A DNA stretch of 64,000 nt, from assembly GCA_001263235.1 (NCBI GenBank), contig LGRD01000024.1:186001-250000 (forward strand), written 5' to 3'. The position numbers were made by a program, and so were the translations under genes. This DNA comes from Methylibium sp. NZG (GTDB taxonomy: Bacteria; Pseudomonadota; Gammaproteobacteria; Burkholderiales; Burkholderiaceae_C). The notes under the pieces were generated by a model, which did not search any database, was not told the DNA's origin, and worked only from the letters and a program-made list of their open reading frames with translations. Positions 1 to 10,248 of the stretch are shown in pieces; the stretch's first letter is position 1, and every line of letters begins with the position of its first letter.

Positions 1-20
1 TGACAGCCTGGCGCGGCGCT

Positions 21-761
21 TCAGCGCCGCTCGAACACCAGGTCCCACACGCCGTGGCCCAGCTTGAGGCCGCGGTGCTCGAACTTAGTCAACGGCCGGT
101 GCCCGGGCCGCGGCGCAAAACCAGCAGCGGTGTTGCGCAGGTGGGGCTCGGCAGACAACACTTCCAGCATCTGATCGGCGTAAGGCTGCCAGTCCGTCGC
201 GCAATGCAGGTACGCGCCGGGCTTCAGGCGGCTGACGAGCAGACGCACGAACTCGGGTTGGATCAACCGGCGCTTGTTGTGCTTCTTCTTGTGCCACGGG
301 TCGGGGAAGAACACATGTACGCCGGCCAGCGACGACGGCGCCACCATGTGCTGCAGCACCTCGACCGCGTCGTGCTGGATCAGACGCAGATTGGTGAGTT
401 GCAGCTCGCCGATGCGCTTGAGCAACGCGCCGACGCCGGGGGTGTGCACCTCGATGCCGATGAAGTCGGTGCCGGGCAGCGCCTGCGCGATCTGCGCGGT
501 CGCGTCGCCCATGCCGAAGCCGACTTCGAGCACGCGCGGCGCATCGCGGCCGAAGGCGGCGGCAAAGTCGCACCGGGTGGCGCCGTACGGCACGACGAAG
601 CGCGGGCCCAGCTCGGCCATCGCCCGCACCTGCCCCGGTCCCATGCGGCCGGCGCGCACGACGTAGGAGCGGATGCTGCGCTCGCGCGGGTCGATGCGGG
701 GCTCGCTGGCGCGCTCGGCTGCCGGGGCGGTGCGGGTGTCTGCGTTCGGTCGGGTCGGCAC
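21..761 (-). CDS. trmB: tRNA (guanine-N7-)-methyltransferase TrmB
   Basis: Class I SAM-dependent methyltransferase that makes m7G46 in the variable loop of tRNAs, in the cytoplasm. The 246-residue protein has the family length plus a short basic N-terminal extension. The SAM-binding glycine motif [14 protein letters not shown] lies near residue 80, followed by the acidic end of strand 2 (FIGIEVH). The TrmB signature [16 protein letters not shown], which carries the catalytic Asp and tRNA-binding basic residues, is near residue 150. The C-terminus has the expected TKFEHRG substrate-binding motif. It is a single gene read leftward, divergent from the tRNA-Gly gene. The exact start within the first 25 residues is uncertain because that part is not conserved. 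Confidence 0.95.
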   Translation of the reverse strand: MPTRPNADTRTAPAAERASEPRIDPRERSIRSYVVRAGRMGPGQVRAMAELGPRFVVPYGATRCDFAAAFGRDAPRVLEVGFGMGDATAQIAQALPGTDFIGIEVHTPGVGALLKRIGELQLTNLRLIQHDAVEVLQHMVAPSSLAGVHVFFPDPWHKKKHNKRRLIQPEFVRLLVSRLKPGAYLHCATDWQPYADQMLEVLSAEPHLRNTAAGFAPRPGHRPLTKFEHRGLKLGHGVWDLVFERR

Positions 762-855
762 GGCGGGGCCAGTTCGATGGGGCCGGCGATTGTGCCCGAG
801 CCCAGTCGCCGGGCGGCCGCCGGACGGGTCGCCGCGATAGAATCCAACCCAGGCT

Positions 856-929
856 GCGGGTGTAGTTCAATGGTAGAACGGCAGCTTCCCAAGCTTCATA
901 CAGGGGTTCGATTCCCCTCACCCGCTCCA
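856..929 (+). tRNA. tRNA-Gly (anticodon CCC)
   Basis: The 74-nt cloverleaf has acceptor arms GCGGGTG/CACCCGC, a D arm TTC..GAAC, anticodon loop TTCCCAA giving anticodon CCC, a T arm with GGTTCGATTCC and an encoded CCA end. It resembles E. coli glyU. The anticodon stem has one mismatch at the second pair. A TAGAAT hexamer at 838-843, followed by CCAA, lies 12 nt before the gene. The same ten bases TAGAATCCAA precede the tRNA-Thr gene at 25 kb, supporting a shared promoter type. It decodes GGG codons. Confidence 0.95.
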
Positions 930-1077
930 ACGGCCGACAACGTCGCCGCACACAGCCGCCCCGGCTGTGAACTTGTTGTGTGCACAACCCCCGGCAACGC
1001 AGCCTTGTTCGCGTTGCATCGGATGTTCAGCCTGTTACTTCCTGCGCATGATGGCGCCAAGCTTCCATCCATGCAGC

Positions 1078-1971
1078 ATGAGTTCGGTCTTTCAAGTCAT
1101 TTGCCTCAGCCCGGCCTTGCCGGACCTGACCACGTCCGCCTACGGGCCGTTCGTGCTGCACGCGTGCGCGTCGCTGGACGAGGTGTCGCAGCGGCTGCGC
1201 GAGCAGGCGTACGACGCGGTGTTGCTGACCACAGGCACGCAACTGCCCGCTGAGCGGCTGATCCACTGGCCCGCCTGGTCACACGCCACGATGGATTCTG
1301 CGGTGGTGGTGGTCGCCCCCGAGCCGCAGCCGGCGCTCGCGCTGCGCCTGATCCAGCGCGGCGCGCAAGACGTGGTGCCACAGCGCGAGTCGCACGGCGA
1401 CGCGCTGGCCCGCGTGCTGCGCCTGGCCATCGAACGCAAGCGGCTCGAGGTCTCGGCGCGCCACGCCTTTGCCACCGACCTGGCGACCGGCCTGCCCAAC
1501 CTGCCGCAGTTGATCGAGCACATCACCCACCTGCTGGCGCTGCGCGAACGCGAACCGGCCCCGATGGCGCTGCTGGTGCTGCGCGTGGACGGCTTGGCCG
1601 CCGCCGAGAGCCAGCTCGGCACCGAATCGGCCAACGTGCTGCGCCGGCAGTTGGCCGAGCGGCTGCGCTCGGGCCTGCGGGCGAGCGACGTGGTGGCCTC
1701 CATCGGCGGCGACGTGTTCGCAGTGCTGCTGGCCTGGATCGATGCGGCCAACGACGGCGACCAGGTTGCGGCCAAGATGGCGCTGGCGGCGCAGCGGCCG
1801 TTCAGCGTCGCCGGGCAGGTGTTGTCGTTGTCGGTCGGGCTCGGCGTGAGCCAGTTCCCCGGCCACGGGCGCCAAGCCGACGTGCTGCTGCGCCAGGCGA
1901 TGGAGCAGGCGAGCGTGCCGGCTGCACACAGTCGCATGCAGGACGTCGCGTTGCGGCTGCGGCGCGCTTGA
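1078..1971 (+). CDS. Receiver-like plus degenerate GGDEF domain protein
   Basis: The 297-residue protein has an N-terminal half folded like a response-regulator receiver (FQVICLSPAL..., alternating beta/alpha pattern) and a C-terminal GGDEF-type domain from about residue 125. I see no clear phosphoacceptor Asp after the third strand (VLLTTGTQ). The cyclase signature reads SIGGDVF rather than GGDEF, so the metal/catalytic acidic residue is replaced by Val. A diguanylate cyclase activity is therefore unlikely. A GTP/c-di-GMP-binding or protein-interaction role is an inference. The start chosen is the ATG giving MSSVFQVICL; the 37 residues upstream in frame look non-coding (Cys-rich, overlapping the tRNA trailer). 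No partner gene is coupled. Confidence 0.7.
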   Translation: MSSVFQVICLSPALPDLTTSAYGPFVLHACASLDEVSQRLREQAYDAVLLTTGTQLPAERLIHWPAWSHATMDSAVVVVAPEPQPALALRLIQRGAQDVVPQRESHGDALARVLRLAIERKRLEVSARHAFATDLATGLPNLPQLIEHITHLLALREREPAPMALLVLRVDGLAAAESQLGTESANVLRRQLAERLRSGLRASDVVASIGGDVFAVLLAWIDAANDGDQVAAKMALAAQRPFSVAGQVLSLSVGLGVSQFPGHGRQADVLLRQAMEQASVPAAHSRMQDVALRLRRA

Positions 1972-2034
1972 CGCGGCGCGGGCTGAAGGCCGACATCGAG
2001 CTCGGCTGCGGCCCAGGGCGTGTGGCTTGGCGGC

Positions 2035-3108
2035 TTAGCGGCGGCGCCAGCGCCACCAGCCCAGGCCGGCGAGTGCTGCAAATGCGAGCAAAGCCAGGGC
2101 GATCCACGGCAGCTCCAGCGATGTCGCGAGACCCGAGTTCGGACCGGCAGCGCCCACCGTGGGCGGAGAAAACGGGTTGTACGCCGCACCGCCCTCGCTG
2201 ACGGCTGAGGTGGCCGTGGCGCCGGTCGCAGCGATCTGGGCGTCCGCCGCCGAGGTGCCGGCCGCCCACACCGCCGTGGCCGCCATCGCCACCAGCGGCA
2301 CGCCGCCGCTGGTGAGCGGCTGCGACGCGTCGAACCACTGCCATGTGCCGCCGCGCCGAGCCAGCGTCACCGGGCCTTGCCAGTCGGCCGGCATGGGCTG
2401 GTAGGCCACGCGCTGCGGCTGCACCTGGCCGGCTTGCCAGCGGTGCAGGTCCAGCCAAGGCTGGCCTTGTTGCAGCGTCAGCAACGCGATCAGGGCTGCA
2501 CCTTCGTCGTCGAGTTGCAACGCCAGCGCTTGCGAGCTCTCGATCCCGCTCGATCGCATCGTTCCGCCTTGCCCGAACGTTGGGTCGAACGAGCCGTTGC
2601 TGAGAATCCGCCACAAGGCGGCTTGTTCTCCCGCCGTCGTTTCGACTTGCCCCAGCACCAGCAGGCTCTTGTCGGGCAGGGGCAGCAGGTCGGCGCCGTA
2701 GGCATCGGCCTCGGTCGAGGGGACGAGGCTGCGGCCCTGAACGCCCCAGGCCACGTCGAGCCGTCCGTCGGGCAGGAAGCGCATCGCCGCCGGAACGGCC
2801 AGGCCTTTCGGGCCTTGGGCAGCGCCGACGATCAGCAAGCGCCCGGCCTCGTCGACGCGGATCGAGCGCGGGCCAGGGCTGTCCGCGCCCAGGCTGAACA
2901 GCACCCGGCCTGCCTCGCCGAACTGGCGGTCCAGGCTGCCGTCGGGGTGGCGGCGCTCCAGGACCTGGGACGACGGGTCCGCCGAGCCGTCAGGCACGAT
3001 CGCCACGCGCCGCCCATCGGCCAGCGTCACGTCCCAACTGGCCGCTGTCGCCACGGCCGCGCCGCAGGCCATCAGGCCCGTGGCGGCGGCGCGCAGCACG
3101 CAGTTCAT
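2035..3108 (-). CDS. Secreted delta-60 repeat protein with C-terminal membrane tail
   Basis: The 357-residue protein has an N-terminal signal peptide (cleavage after about residue 23, AVATAAS). Three delta-60 type repeats start with the NGxxDxxFGxxG motif: DGSLDRQFGEAGRV (about 56-69), DGRLDVAWGVQGRS (114-127) and NGSFDPTFGQGGTM (171-184). The repeats suggest a beta-propeller-like extracytoplasmic domain. A Thr/Ser/Ala/Pro-rich linker follows. The C-terminus is a single hydrophobic helix of about 18 residues ending in WWRWRRR, the shape of a sorting or anchoring signal, although no PEP or clear GlyGly motif precedes it. It starts 4 nt after the glxR stop, so it appears cotranscribed with the sugar-acid genes. 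Its specific function is unknown. Confidence 0.7.
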   Translation of the reverse strand: MNCVLRAAATGLMACGAAVATAASWDVTLADGRRVAIVPDGSADPSSQVLERRHPDGSLDRQFGEAGRVLFSLGADSPGPRSIRVDEAGRLLIVGAAQGPKGLAVPAAMRFLPDGRLDVAWGVQGRSLVPSTEADAYGADLLPLPDKSLLVLGQVETTAGEQAALWRILSNGSFDPTFGQGGTMRSSGIESSQALALQLDDEGAALIALLTLQQGQPWLDLHRWQAGQVQPQRVAYQPMPADWQGPVTLARRGGTWQWFDASQPLTSGGVPLVAMAATAVWAAGTSAADAQIAATGATATSAVSEGGAAYNPFSPPTVGAAGPNSGLATSLELPWIALALLAFAALAGLGWWRWRRR

Positions 3109-3112
3109 GGCG

Positions 3113-4015
3113 CTACTTCGGCTCGGGCGCCACCGGGTGGTCGGCCATGATCTCCAGCGCCTTCACCAGCGCCGAGTGGTCGAGGTCTTTCAGACCGTTG
3201 GCAGCGCAGACCTGCATCAGTTGCGCGGCGCCGGCCGTCTGCGGCAGCGCCACGCCGAGCGCGCGTGCGCCGGCCAGCGCCAGGCCCAGGTCCTTCTGGT
3301 GCAGGTTGATGCGAAAACCCGGGTTGAAGGTGCGCTTGATCATGCGCTCGCCGTGCACCTCGAGGATGCGGCTCGCCGCAAAGCCGCCCATCAGCGCCTG
3401 ACGCACCTTGGCCGGGTCGGCGCCGGCCTTGCTGGCGAACACCAGCGCTTCGCTCACTGCGGCGATGTTGAGCGCCACGATGATCTGGTTGGCGACCTTG
3501 GTGGTCTGCCCGTCGCCGTTGCCGCCCACCAGCGTGATGTTCTTGCCCATCAGCTCGAACAGCGGCTTGACCTTGTCGAACGCGCTTTCAGGGCCGCCGA
3601 CCATGATCGTCAGCGTGCCGGCCTTGGCGCCGACCTCGCCGCCGGAGACCGGCGCGTCGAGGTAGTCGCAGCCGAGCGCGTTGATCTTCAATGCGAACTG
3701 CTTGGTCTCGATCGGCGAGATCGAGCTCATGTCCACCACGGTTTTTCCCTTGGACAAACCGGAGGCCACGCCGCCCTCGCCGAACAGCACCGCTTCCACG
3801 TCGGGTGTGTCGGGCACCATCGTGAAGACGATGTCGGCTCGCTGGGCGACGGCCTGGGCGCTGTCGCAGCGCGTCACGCTCGCTTCGGCGAGTTCGGGCC
3901 GCAGCGCGCTGCGGGTGTGCACGAACAGCTCGTGGCCCCCGGCGCGCAGGCGCTGCGCCATCGGCGCGCCCATGATGCCCAGGCCGATGAATCCAAGCTT
4001 CAATCCGAGTGTCAT
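3113..4015 (-). CDS. glxR: 2-hydroxy-3-oxopropionate (tartronate semialdehyde) reductase
   Basis: NAD(P)H-dependent beta-hydroxyacid dehydrogenase reducing tartronate semialdehyde to D-glycerate. The 300-residue protein has the Rossmann motif GFIGLGIMGAPMAQ at residues 7-20. The family substrate-binding stretch DAPVSGGEVGAKAGTLTIMVGG and the catalytic-lysine helix GDGQTTKVANQI are both present, as is the C-terminal GFRINLHQKDL motif typical of GlxR/GarR. The start was moved to the ATG preceded by AAGGAAC, removing a 14-residue extension. It follows the aldolase gene by 19 nt. An HpaI-type aldolase can produce pyruvate plus tartronate semialdehyde, so the two genes make a sensible two-step route to glycerate. 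GarR is the close alternative name. Confidence 0.9.
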   Translation of the reverse strand: MTLGLKLGFIGLGIMGAPMAQRLRAGGHELFVHTRSALRPELAEASVTRCDSAQAVAQRADIVFTMVPDTPDVEAVLFGEGGVASGLSKGKTVVDMSSISPIETKQFALKINALGCDYLDAPVSGGEVGAKAGTLTIMVGGPESAFDKVKPLFELMGKNITLVGGNGDGQTTKVANQIIVALNIAAVSEALVFASKAGADPAKVRQALMGGFAASRILEVHGERMIKRTFNPGFRINLHQKDLGLALAGARALGVALPQTAGAAQLMQVCAANGLKDLDHSALVKALEIMADHPVAPEPK

Positions 4016-4034
4016 CGTTGTTCCTTGAAGAGTT

Positions 4035-4799
4035 TCAACCCGCCGCGCGCATCGCACCCAGGAATTGTTGTGAGCCGGCGGCCAGCAACCGGGCGTCCGA
4101 GCCCAGCGTGACGAAACGATAGCCCATCGCGACCCGAGCCTTGGCCCCTGCCGCCACGCCGTTGTGGATGCCGCAGACCACGCCGTGCGCCTTGGCGCGT
4201 GCGGCGATGTGCTCGATGGCCTGCTGCACCGGCGGGTCCACGTCGTCGAACACCGGCCGGCAGCCCATCGACAGCGACAGGTCCGACGGGCCGATGTAGA
4301 TCGCGTCCAGCCCCTCGACCGAGAGGATGTCGTCGAGCTTGTCCAGCGCCTGTGCGGTCTCGATCATCGCGAAGGCGACGACCGTTTCGTTGGCGTGAAC
4401 GGGGTAGTCGGCGCCGCCGTACAGCAGTGCGCGCACCGGGCCGAAGCTGCGCGAGCCCTGCGGCGCGTAGTGGCTGTAGGCCACCAGCTTCTGTGCGTCT
4501 TCGCGGCTGTTGACCATCGGGCAGATGATGCCGTAGGCGCCGGCGTCGAGGCACTTCATGATGATCCCCGGCTCCAGCCACGGCACGCGCACGAGCGGCA
4601 CGGTGGGCGTGGTGGAGATGGCTTGCAGCATCGTCACCATCGCCTGGTAGTCGATCACGCCGTGCTGCAGGTCGATCGTCAGGCTGTCCCAGCCCTGGTG
4701 CGCCATGACCTCGGCCGAGAAGCTGTTGGCAATCGCCAGCCAGCCGTTGACGACCGCCTGGTCGTTCTTCCACATCGTGCGCAGTCGGTTTTCTCTCAT
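4035..4799 (-). CDS. HpcH/HpaI family aldolase (2-dehydro-3-deoxyglucarate aldolase-like)
   Basis: Class II metal-dependent pyruvate aldolase of 254 residues, the usual family length. Characteristic blocks are GWDSLTIDLQHGVIDYQ near residue 40 (where many homologues have EHG), VRVPWLEPGIIMKCLDAGAYGIICPMVN near residue 75, and MIETAQALDKLDDI...GLDAIYIGPSDLSLSMG near residues 145-180. These carry the metal-binding Glu/Asp and the pyruvate-binding Arg. The likely reaction is retro-aldol cleavage of a 2-keto-3-deoxy sugar acid to pyruvate and an aldehyde such as tartronate semialdehyde, which GlxR next door would reduce. The start is MRENRLRTMWKN; the longer frame has no support. The exact substrate cannot be read from sequence. 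Confidence 0.88.
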   Translation of the reverse strand: MRENRLRTMWKNDQAVVNGWLAIANSFSAEVMAHQGWDSLTIDLQHGVIDYQAMVTMLQAISTTPTVPLVRVPWLEPGIIMKCLDAGAYGIICPMVNSREDAQKLVAYSHYAPQGSRSFGPVRALLYGGADYPVHANETVVAFAMIETAQALDKLDDILSVEGLDAIYIGPSDLSLSMGCRPVFDDVDPPVQQAIEHIAARAKAHGVVCGIHNGVAAGAKARVAMGYRFVTLGSDARLLAAGSQQFLGAMRAAG

Positions 4800-4883
4800 G
4801 GGGTGTCCGTGGCGGGGCGGTTCGGTGGTGTGGGGAGCGAGAAGCCGCTGCGCGTATTTCAGCACGCCCGGCGCTTCGGGTCG

Positions 4884-5843
4884 TCAGTCCAGCTTGATGC
4901 CGCTCTGGCTCACGACGCTGGCCCACTTGGCGCGCTCACGCTCGTAGAACTGCGAGAACTCGGTGGGCGACATGGTGTAGACCTCAGCGCCTTGTGCACT
5001 CAGGCGCGAGCGCACCTCGGGCGAGCGGATGATGCGGGTGAGCTCGGCCGACAACTTGGCCAGCACCGCCGGTGGCGTCCCCGATGGCACCAGCACGCCC
5101 TGCCAGGTGCCCGACTCGAAGCCCTTCACGCCCTGTTCGGCAATCGTCGCCGTCTCCGGCAGCAGCGCCGCGCGGGCGCTCCGCGACACGCCCAGCACCT
5201 TCAGCTTGCCGGCCTGCACATGCGGCAGCGTGGCGAGCATGCCGTTCATCAGCACCTGCGTCTGGCCGGCGATGGTGTCTTGAATGGCCTGTGAGCCGCC
5301 CTTGTACGGGATGTACTCCCACTTGGCGCTGCTGGCGCGCTCGACGGCCACGCCGGCCAGGTGCGGCGCGCTGCCCAGCGCCGTGACGGCGAAGTTGAGC
5401 TTGGTCTTTTTCGAGAGCTCGACGAGTTCCTTCAGGTTGTTCGCCGGCACCGACGGGTGCACCACCAGCAGGTGGGGCGAGTAGGCCAGCATGCTCACGC
5501 CGCGCAGGTCCTTGCTCGGGTCGAACGGCAGCTTGGTGTAGACGGAAGGCGTGATGGCCAGCGCACCCACATCGCACAACAGCAGCGTGTAGCCGTCGGC
5601 GGGCGACTTGGCGACGAGGTCGGTGCCGGTGTTGCCGTTGGCGCCGGGCTTGTTCTCGACGACAACGGTGGTCTTGAGCGCTGCGGCCAGCGGCTCACTG
5701 ATGGCGCGCGCGATGATGTCCGACGACCCGCCCGGCGTGTACGGCACGACGATGCGGATCGGCTTGGACGGCCATTCCTGTGCGTGGGTGGCGCCGGCCA
5801 CGAGCAGGGCTGCGGTGACGAGGATGCTGCGGGTGAAACCCAT
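4884..5843 (-). CDS. Bug family (TctC) periplasmic solute-binding receptor
   Basis: Periplasmic substrate-binding protein of the tripartite tricarboxylate transporter family, 319 residues. A Sec signal peptide (MGFTRSILVTAALLVAGATHA) is followed by the hallmark EWPSKPIRIVVPYTPGGSSDIIARAIS, the ligand loop VVENKPGANGNTGTD, and GGSQAIQDTIAGQTQVLMNGM. The start is set by AAGGAG eight bases upstream. No TctA/TctB membrane genes are nearby, as is common for the many orphan Bug receptors of Burkholderiales. As first gene of the operon with the aldolase and glxR, it probably captures the sugar acid or a related carboxylate degraded by them; that link is inference. Confidence 0.92.
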   Translation of the reverse strand: MGFTRSILVTAALLVAGATHAQEWPSKPIRIVVPYTPGGSSDIIARAISEPLAAALKTTVVVENKPGANGNTGTDLVAKSPADGYTLLLCDVGALAITPSVYTKLPFDPSKDLRGVSMLAYSPHLLVVHPSVPANNLKELVELSKKTKLNFAVTALGSAPHLAGVAVERASSAKWEYIPYKGGSQAIQDTIAGQTQVLMNGMLATLPHVQAGKLKVLGVSRSARAALLPETATIAEQGVKGFESGTWQGVLVPSGTPPAVLAKLSAELTRIIRSPEVRSRLSAQGAEVYTMSPTEFSQFYERERAKWASVVSQSGIKLD

Positions 5844-5876
5844 CGGATGTCTCCTTTTTGCCGAAGTGGCGTTTAT

Positions 5877-5896
5877 GTTGTCAGTCATCATACAAC
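5877..5896. promoter_or_regulatory. Candidate operator overlapping the TctC promoter
   Basis: Inverted repeat with 5-bp arms GTTGT and ACAAC separated by 10 bp. It covers the -10 hexamer and the predicted transcription start of the leftward TctC operon. Position and size would fit a dimeric repressor (GntR- or LysR-type sites look like this), but no adjacent regulator gene is present and the arms are short. Confidence 0.35.
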
Positions 5897-5914
5897 CTGA
5901 TCGGGTCATGTCAA
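5887..5914 (-). promoter_or_regulatory. Near-consensus sigma-70 promoter of the TctC-aldolase-glxR operon
   Basis: Read leftward, TTGACA (5914-5909) and TATGAT (5892-5887) are separated by 16 nt. The -35 box is perfect and the -10 has one difference from TATAAT. The predicted start near 5880 gives a leader of about 37 nt with the AAGGAG ribosome-binding site before the ATG at 5843. Such a strong match is rare in this GC-rich sequence. Confidence 0.75.
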
Positions 5915-6010
5915 CGCCAGCGACGGGGGCGCGGCGCCTGCCCCAACCGGCCCCGGATCCCAAGCAGTTCGCGCCGCGATGCCGCCCGGGAGGCCAGCAG
6001 CCGCCACGGC

Positions 6011-6038
6011 TTGGGCGGGTGAGGCCCACCGGTAAAAT
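6011..6038 (+). promoter_or_regulatory. Candidate alaS promoter
   Basis: TTGGGC (6011-6016) and TAAAAT (6033-6038) spaced by 16 nt, 47 nt before the alaS ATG. The -10 is a good match and the -35 moderate. Confidence 0.5.
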
Positions 6039-6085
6039 CGCCGGCTCTGCGCTGAACCCACTGCGCACCACTTGAAAGCCCCTGG

Positions 6086-8893
<2,808 letters not shown>

Positions 8894-8999
8894 ATTCGCT
8901 TCGCACTGTCGATCAAGCGGCCGTCGCGAAACCGGCTTTGCCGGGCCGCTGGCGGGCCTTGCAGGCCGCGCCGGGCCAGTGGCCCGGCTCTTCGCCAGG

Positions 9000-9026
9000 C
9001 ACGAACGGTCCACCGGACCGTTCGTG
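9000..9026. terminator. Perfect 12-bp hairpin between convergent genes
   Basis: Arms CACGAACGGTCC / GGACCGTTCGTG with a 3-nt loop, lying between the alaS stop and the stop of the leftward gene at 9075. No T-run follows on either strand, so it may act as a Rho-assisted terminator or RNA 3'-end stabiliser for both genes. It is surrounded by other GC-rich dyads (8933-8985 and 9027-9075). Confidence 0.45.
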
Positions 9027-9074
9027 TCCGGGCTCAGCTCCCTGAGGGGAGCGCCGAAGGCGCTTCGGGGGGGT

Positions 9075-10217
9075 CTAAAACTCCATCTTCAGATTCAAGC
9101 CCAACGCCCCGACGCTGCGCCTGGGTGCGAGCCGGTCGGGCCGCGGCCAGAACTGGCCGACCAGAAGTTCAGCGATCAGCCGGTTCTCGACGACCGGTTG
9201 CGTCCAGCGTGTCTGCACGCCGTACTCCGACGGTCCCACGCCGGTGCCTTCTTCGCCACTGATCAGCGCCTCCAGCGACAGCTGACGCCGGTTGCCGTAC
9301 GACTGGTAGCCGCCCAGCACGCTCGCCCACGCAAACTTGCGCGTGTCGCGTGTGATCGTGGCAGACGTCAGCCAGCGGGCGGCCAGGTCGGCCGCAAACG
9401 CGCGCTCCCACGACAGCGCGGTGGTCGAGCCAAAGCTGTCCTGGATCGTCCAGAACAGCGTCTGTCTGAACTCGACCAGTTGGCGATCGCCGAACTCCCA
9501 GCCGTACCGGTACCGAGCTTGCGCGTAAGGCTTGGCACTCCGGAAGCCCACGCGCAGGTCGATTGCGTCGCTCAGGTCGCCACCCAAGCCGGCAAAGAAG
9601 GCGCGTTCCTCGCGCGTCTCGGGCAGCAGCCGGTTCTGGTTCGACAACGCGCCGGGCTTGTCGGTCACCACATCGCGCGGGTTGTCGCGGCCGACGAACA
9701 GGTAGGCACGCCGCTCCAGGTTCGGCAAGCGAAAGCGGGCGTTGAAGCGCAGGCTCAGCTTGGCCTCGTCTCCCTCGCGCTTGCTCAGGCCGATGCTCGC
9801 GCGGCCGTTGGTGACCGCGCCGCCTTCCTCGAACGGGCGGTCGCCGAACCAGCTGTCGACGCCGCGGGCGAGCCACTCGGCGGTGGAGCGCACCGTGGCG
9901 CGGGTCGACTCGATCGCCACGTCGACATCCACGTCGAGCGGCGGCAGAACGGGTGCGGCGCGGTCTTCGTCTGCGCTGCGCACCGGACTCGGACTTCCGG
10001 CTGACGCGGGCTCGGCGGGCGCCGACGCGCTGGGCGCGGGGGATGCCGAGGAAGCAGGGGGCTGACGGATCGGCGCCGATGTGCAAGCGCACAGCCCGAG
10101 CAGCAACGACGCTACGGCGGCTGCCGACAAGCGGGTGAAGCCCGGTGGCCGGCCGGCAAAGGCCGATGGGCAGGGAAGGCGCAAGGGCACGGCGGGGTTC
10201 GACGCAGCAAGACTCAA
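9075..10217 (-). CDS. Putative outer-membrane lipoprotein, family not recognised
   Basis: The 380-residue protein has an N-terminal lipoprotein-type signal ending in the lipobox LLLGLCAC (acylated Cys near residue 45). A Ser/Pro/Ala-rich linker runs to about residue 90. The remainder (from ESTRATVRSTAEWLARG) is rich in alternating hydrophobic/polar beta-strand patterns and aromatic residues and ends in Phe (LGLNLKMEF), typical of outer-membrane barrels. The signal has an unusually long N-region, so the true start may lie downstream at a non-ATG codon. It begins 31 nt after the TgpA stop on the same strand and may be cotranscribed with it. I do not recognise the family. Confidence 0.6.
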   Translation of the reverse strand: MSLAASNPAVPLRLPCPSAFAGRPPGFTRLSAAAVASLLLGLCACTSAPIRQPPASSASPAPSASAPAEPASAGSPSPVRSADEDRAAPVLPPLDVDVDVAIESTRATVRSTAEWLARGVDSWFGDRPFEEGGAVTNGRASIGLSKREGDEAKLSLRFNARFRLPNLERRAYLFVGRDNPRDVVTDKPGALSNQNRLLPETREERAFFAGLGGDLSDAIDLRVGFRSAKPYAQARYRYGWEFGDRQLVEFRQTLFWTIQDSFGSTTALSWERAFAADLAARWLTSATITRDTRKFAWASVLGGYQSYGNRRQLSLEALISGEEGTGVGPSEYGVQTRWTQPVVENRLIAELLVGQFWPRPDRLAPRRSVGALGLNLKMEF

Positions 10218-10248
10218 GGGGCCAGCATAGCCGTTGTTCAGCGTCGGC

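Noticed and set aside
85-987. A 300-codon - strand frame over trmB and tRNA-Gly
   Set aside because: It runs through the tRNA gene and overlaps trmB in another frame, with Arg-rich shadow composition.
54-1253. A 399-codon + strand frame over trmB and tRNA-Gly
   Set aside because: Antisense to trmB and through the tRNA gene; no domain is visible.
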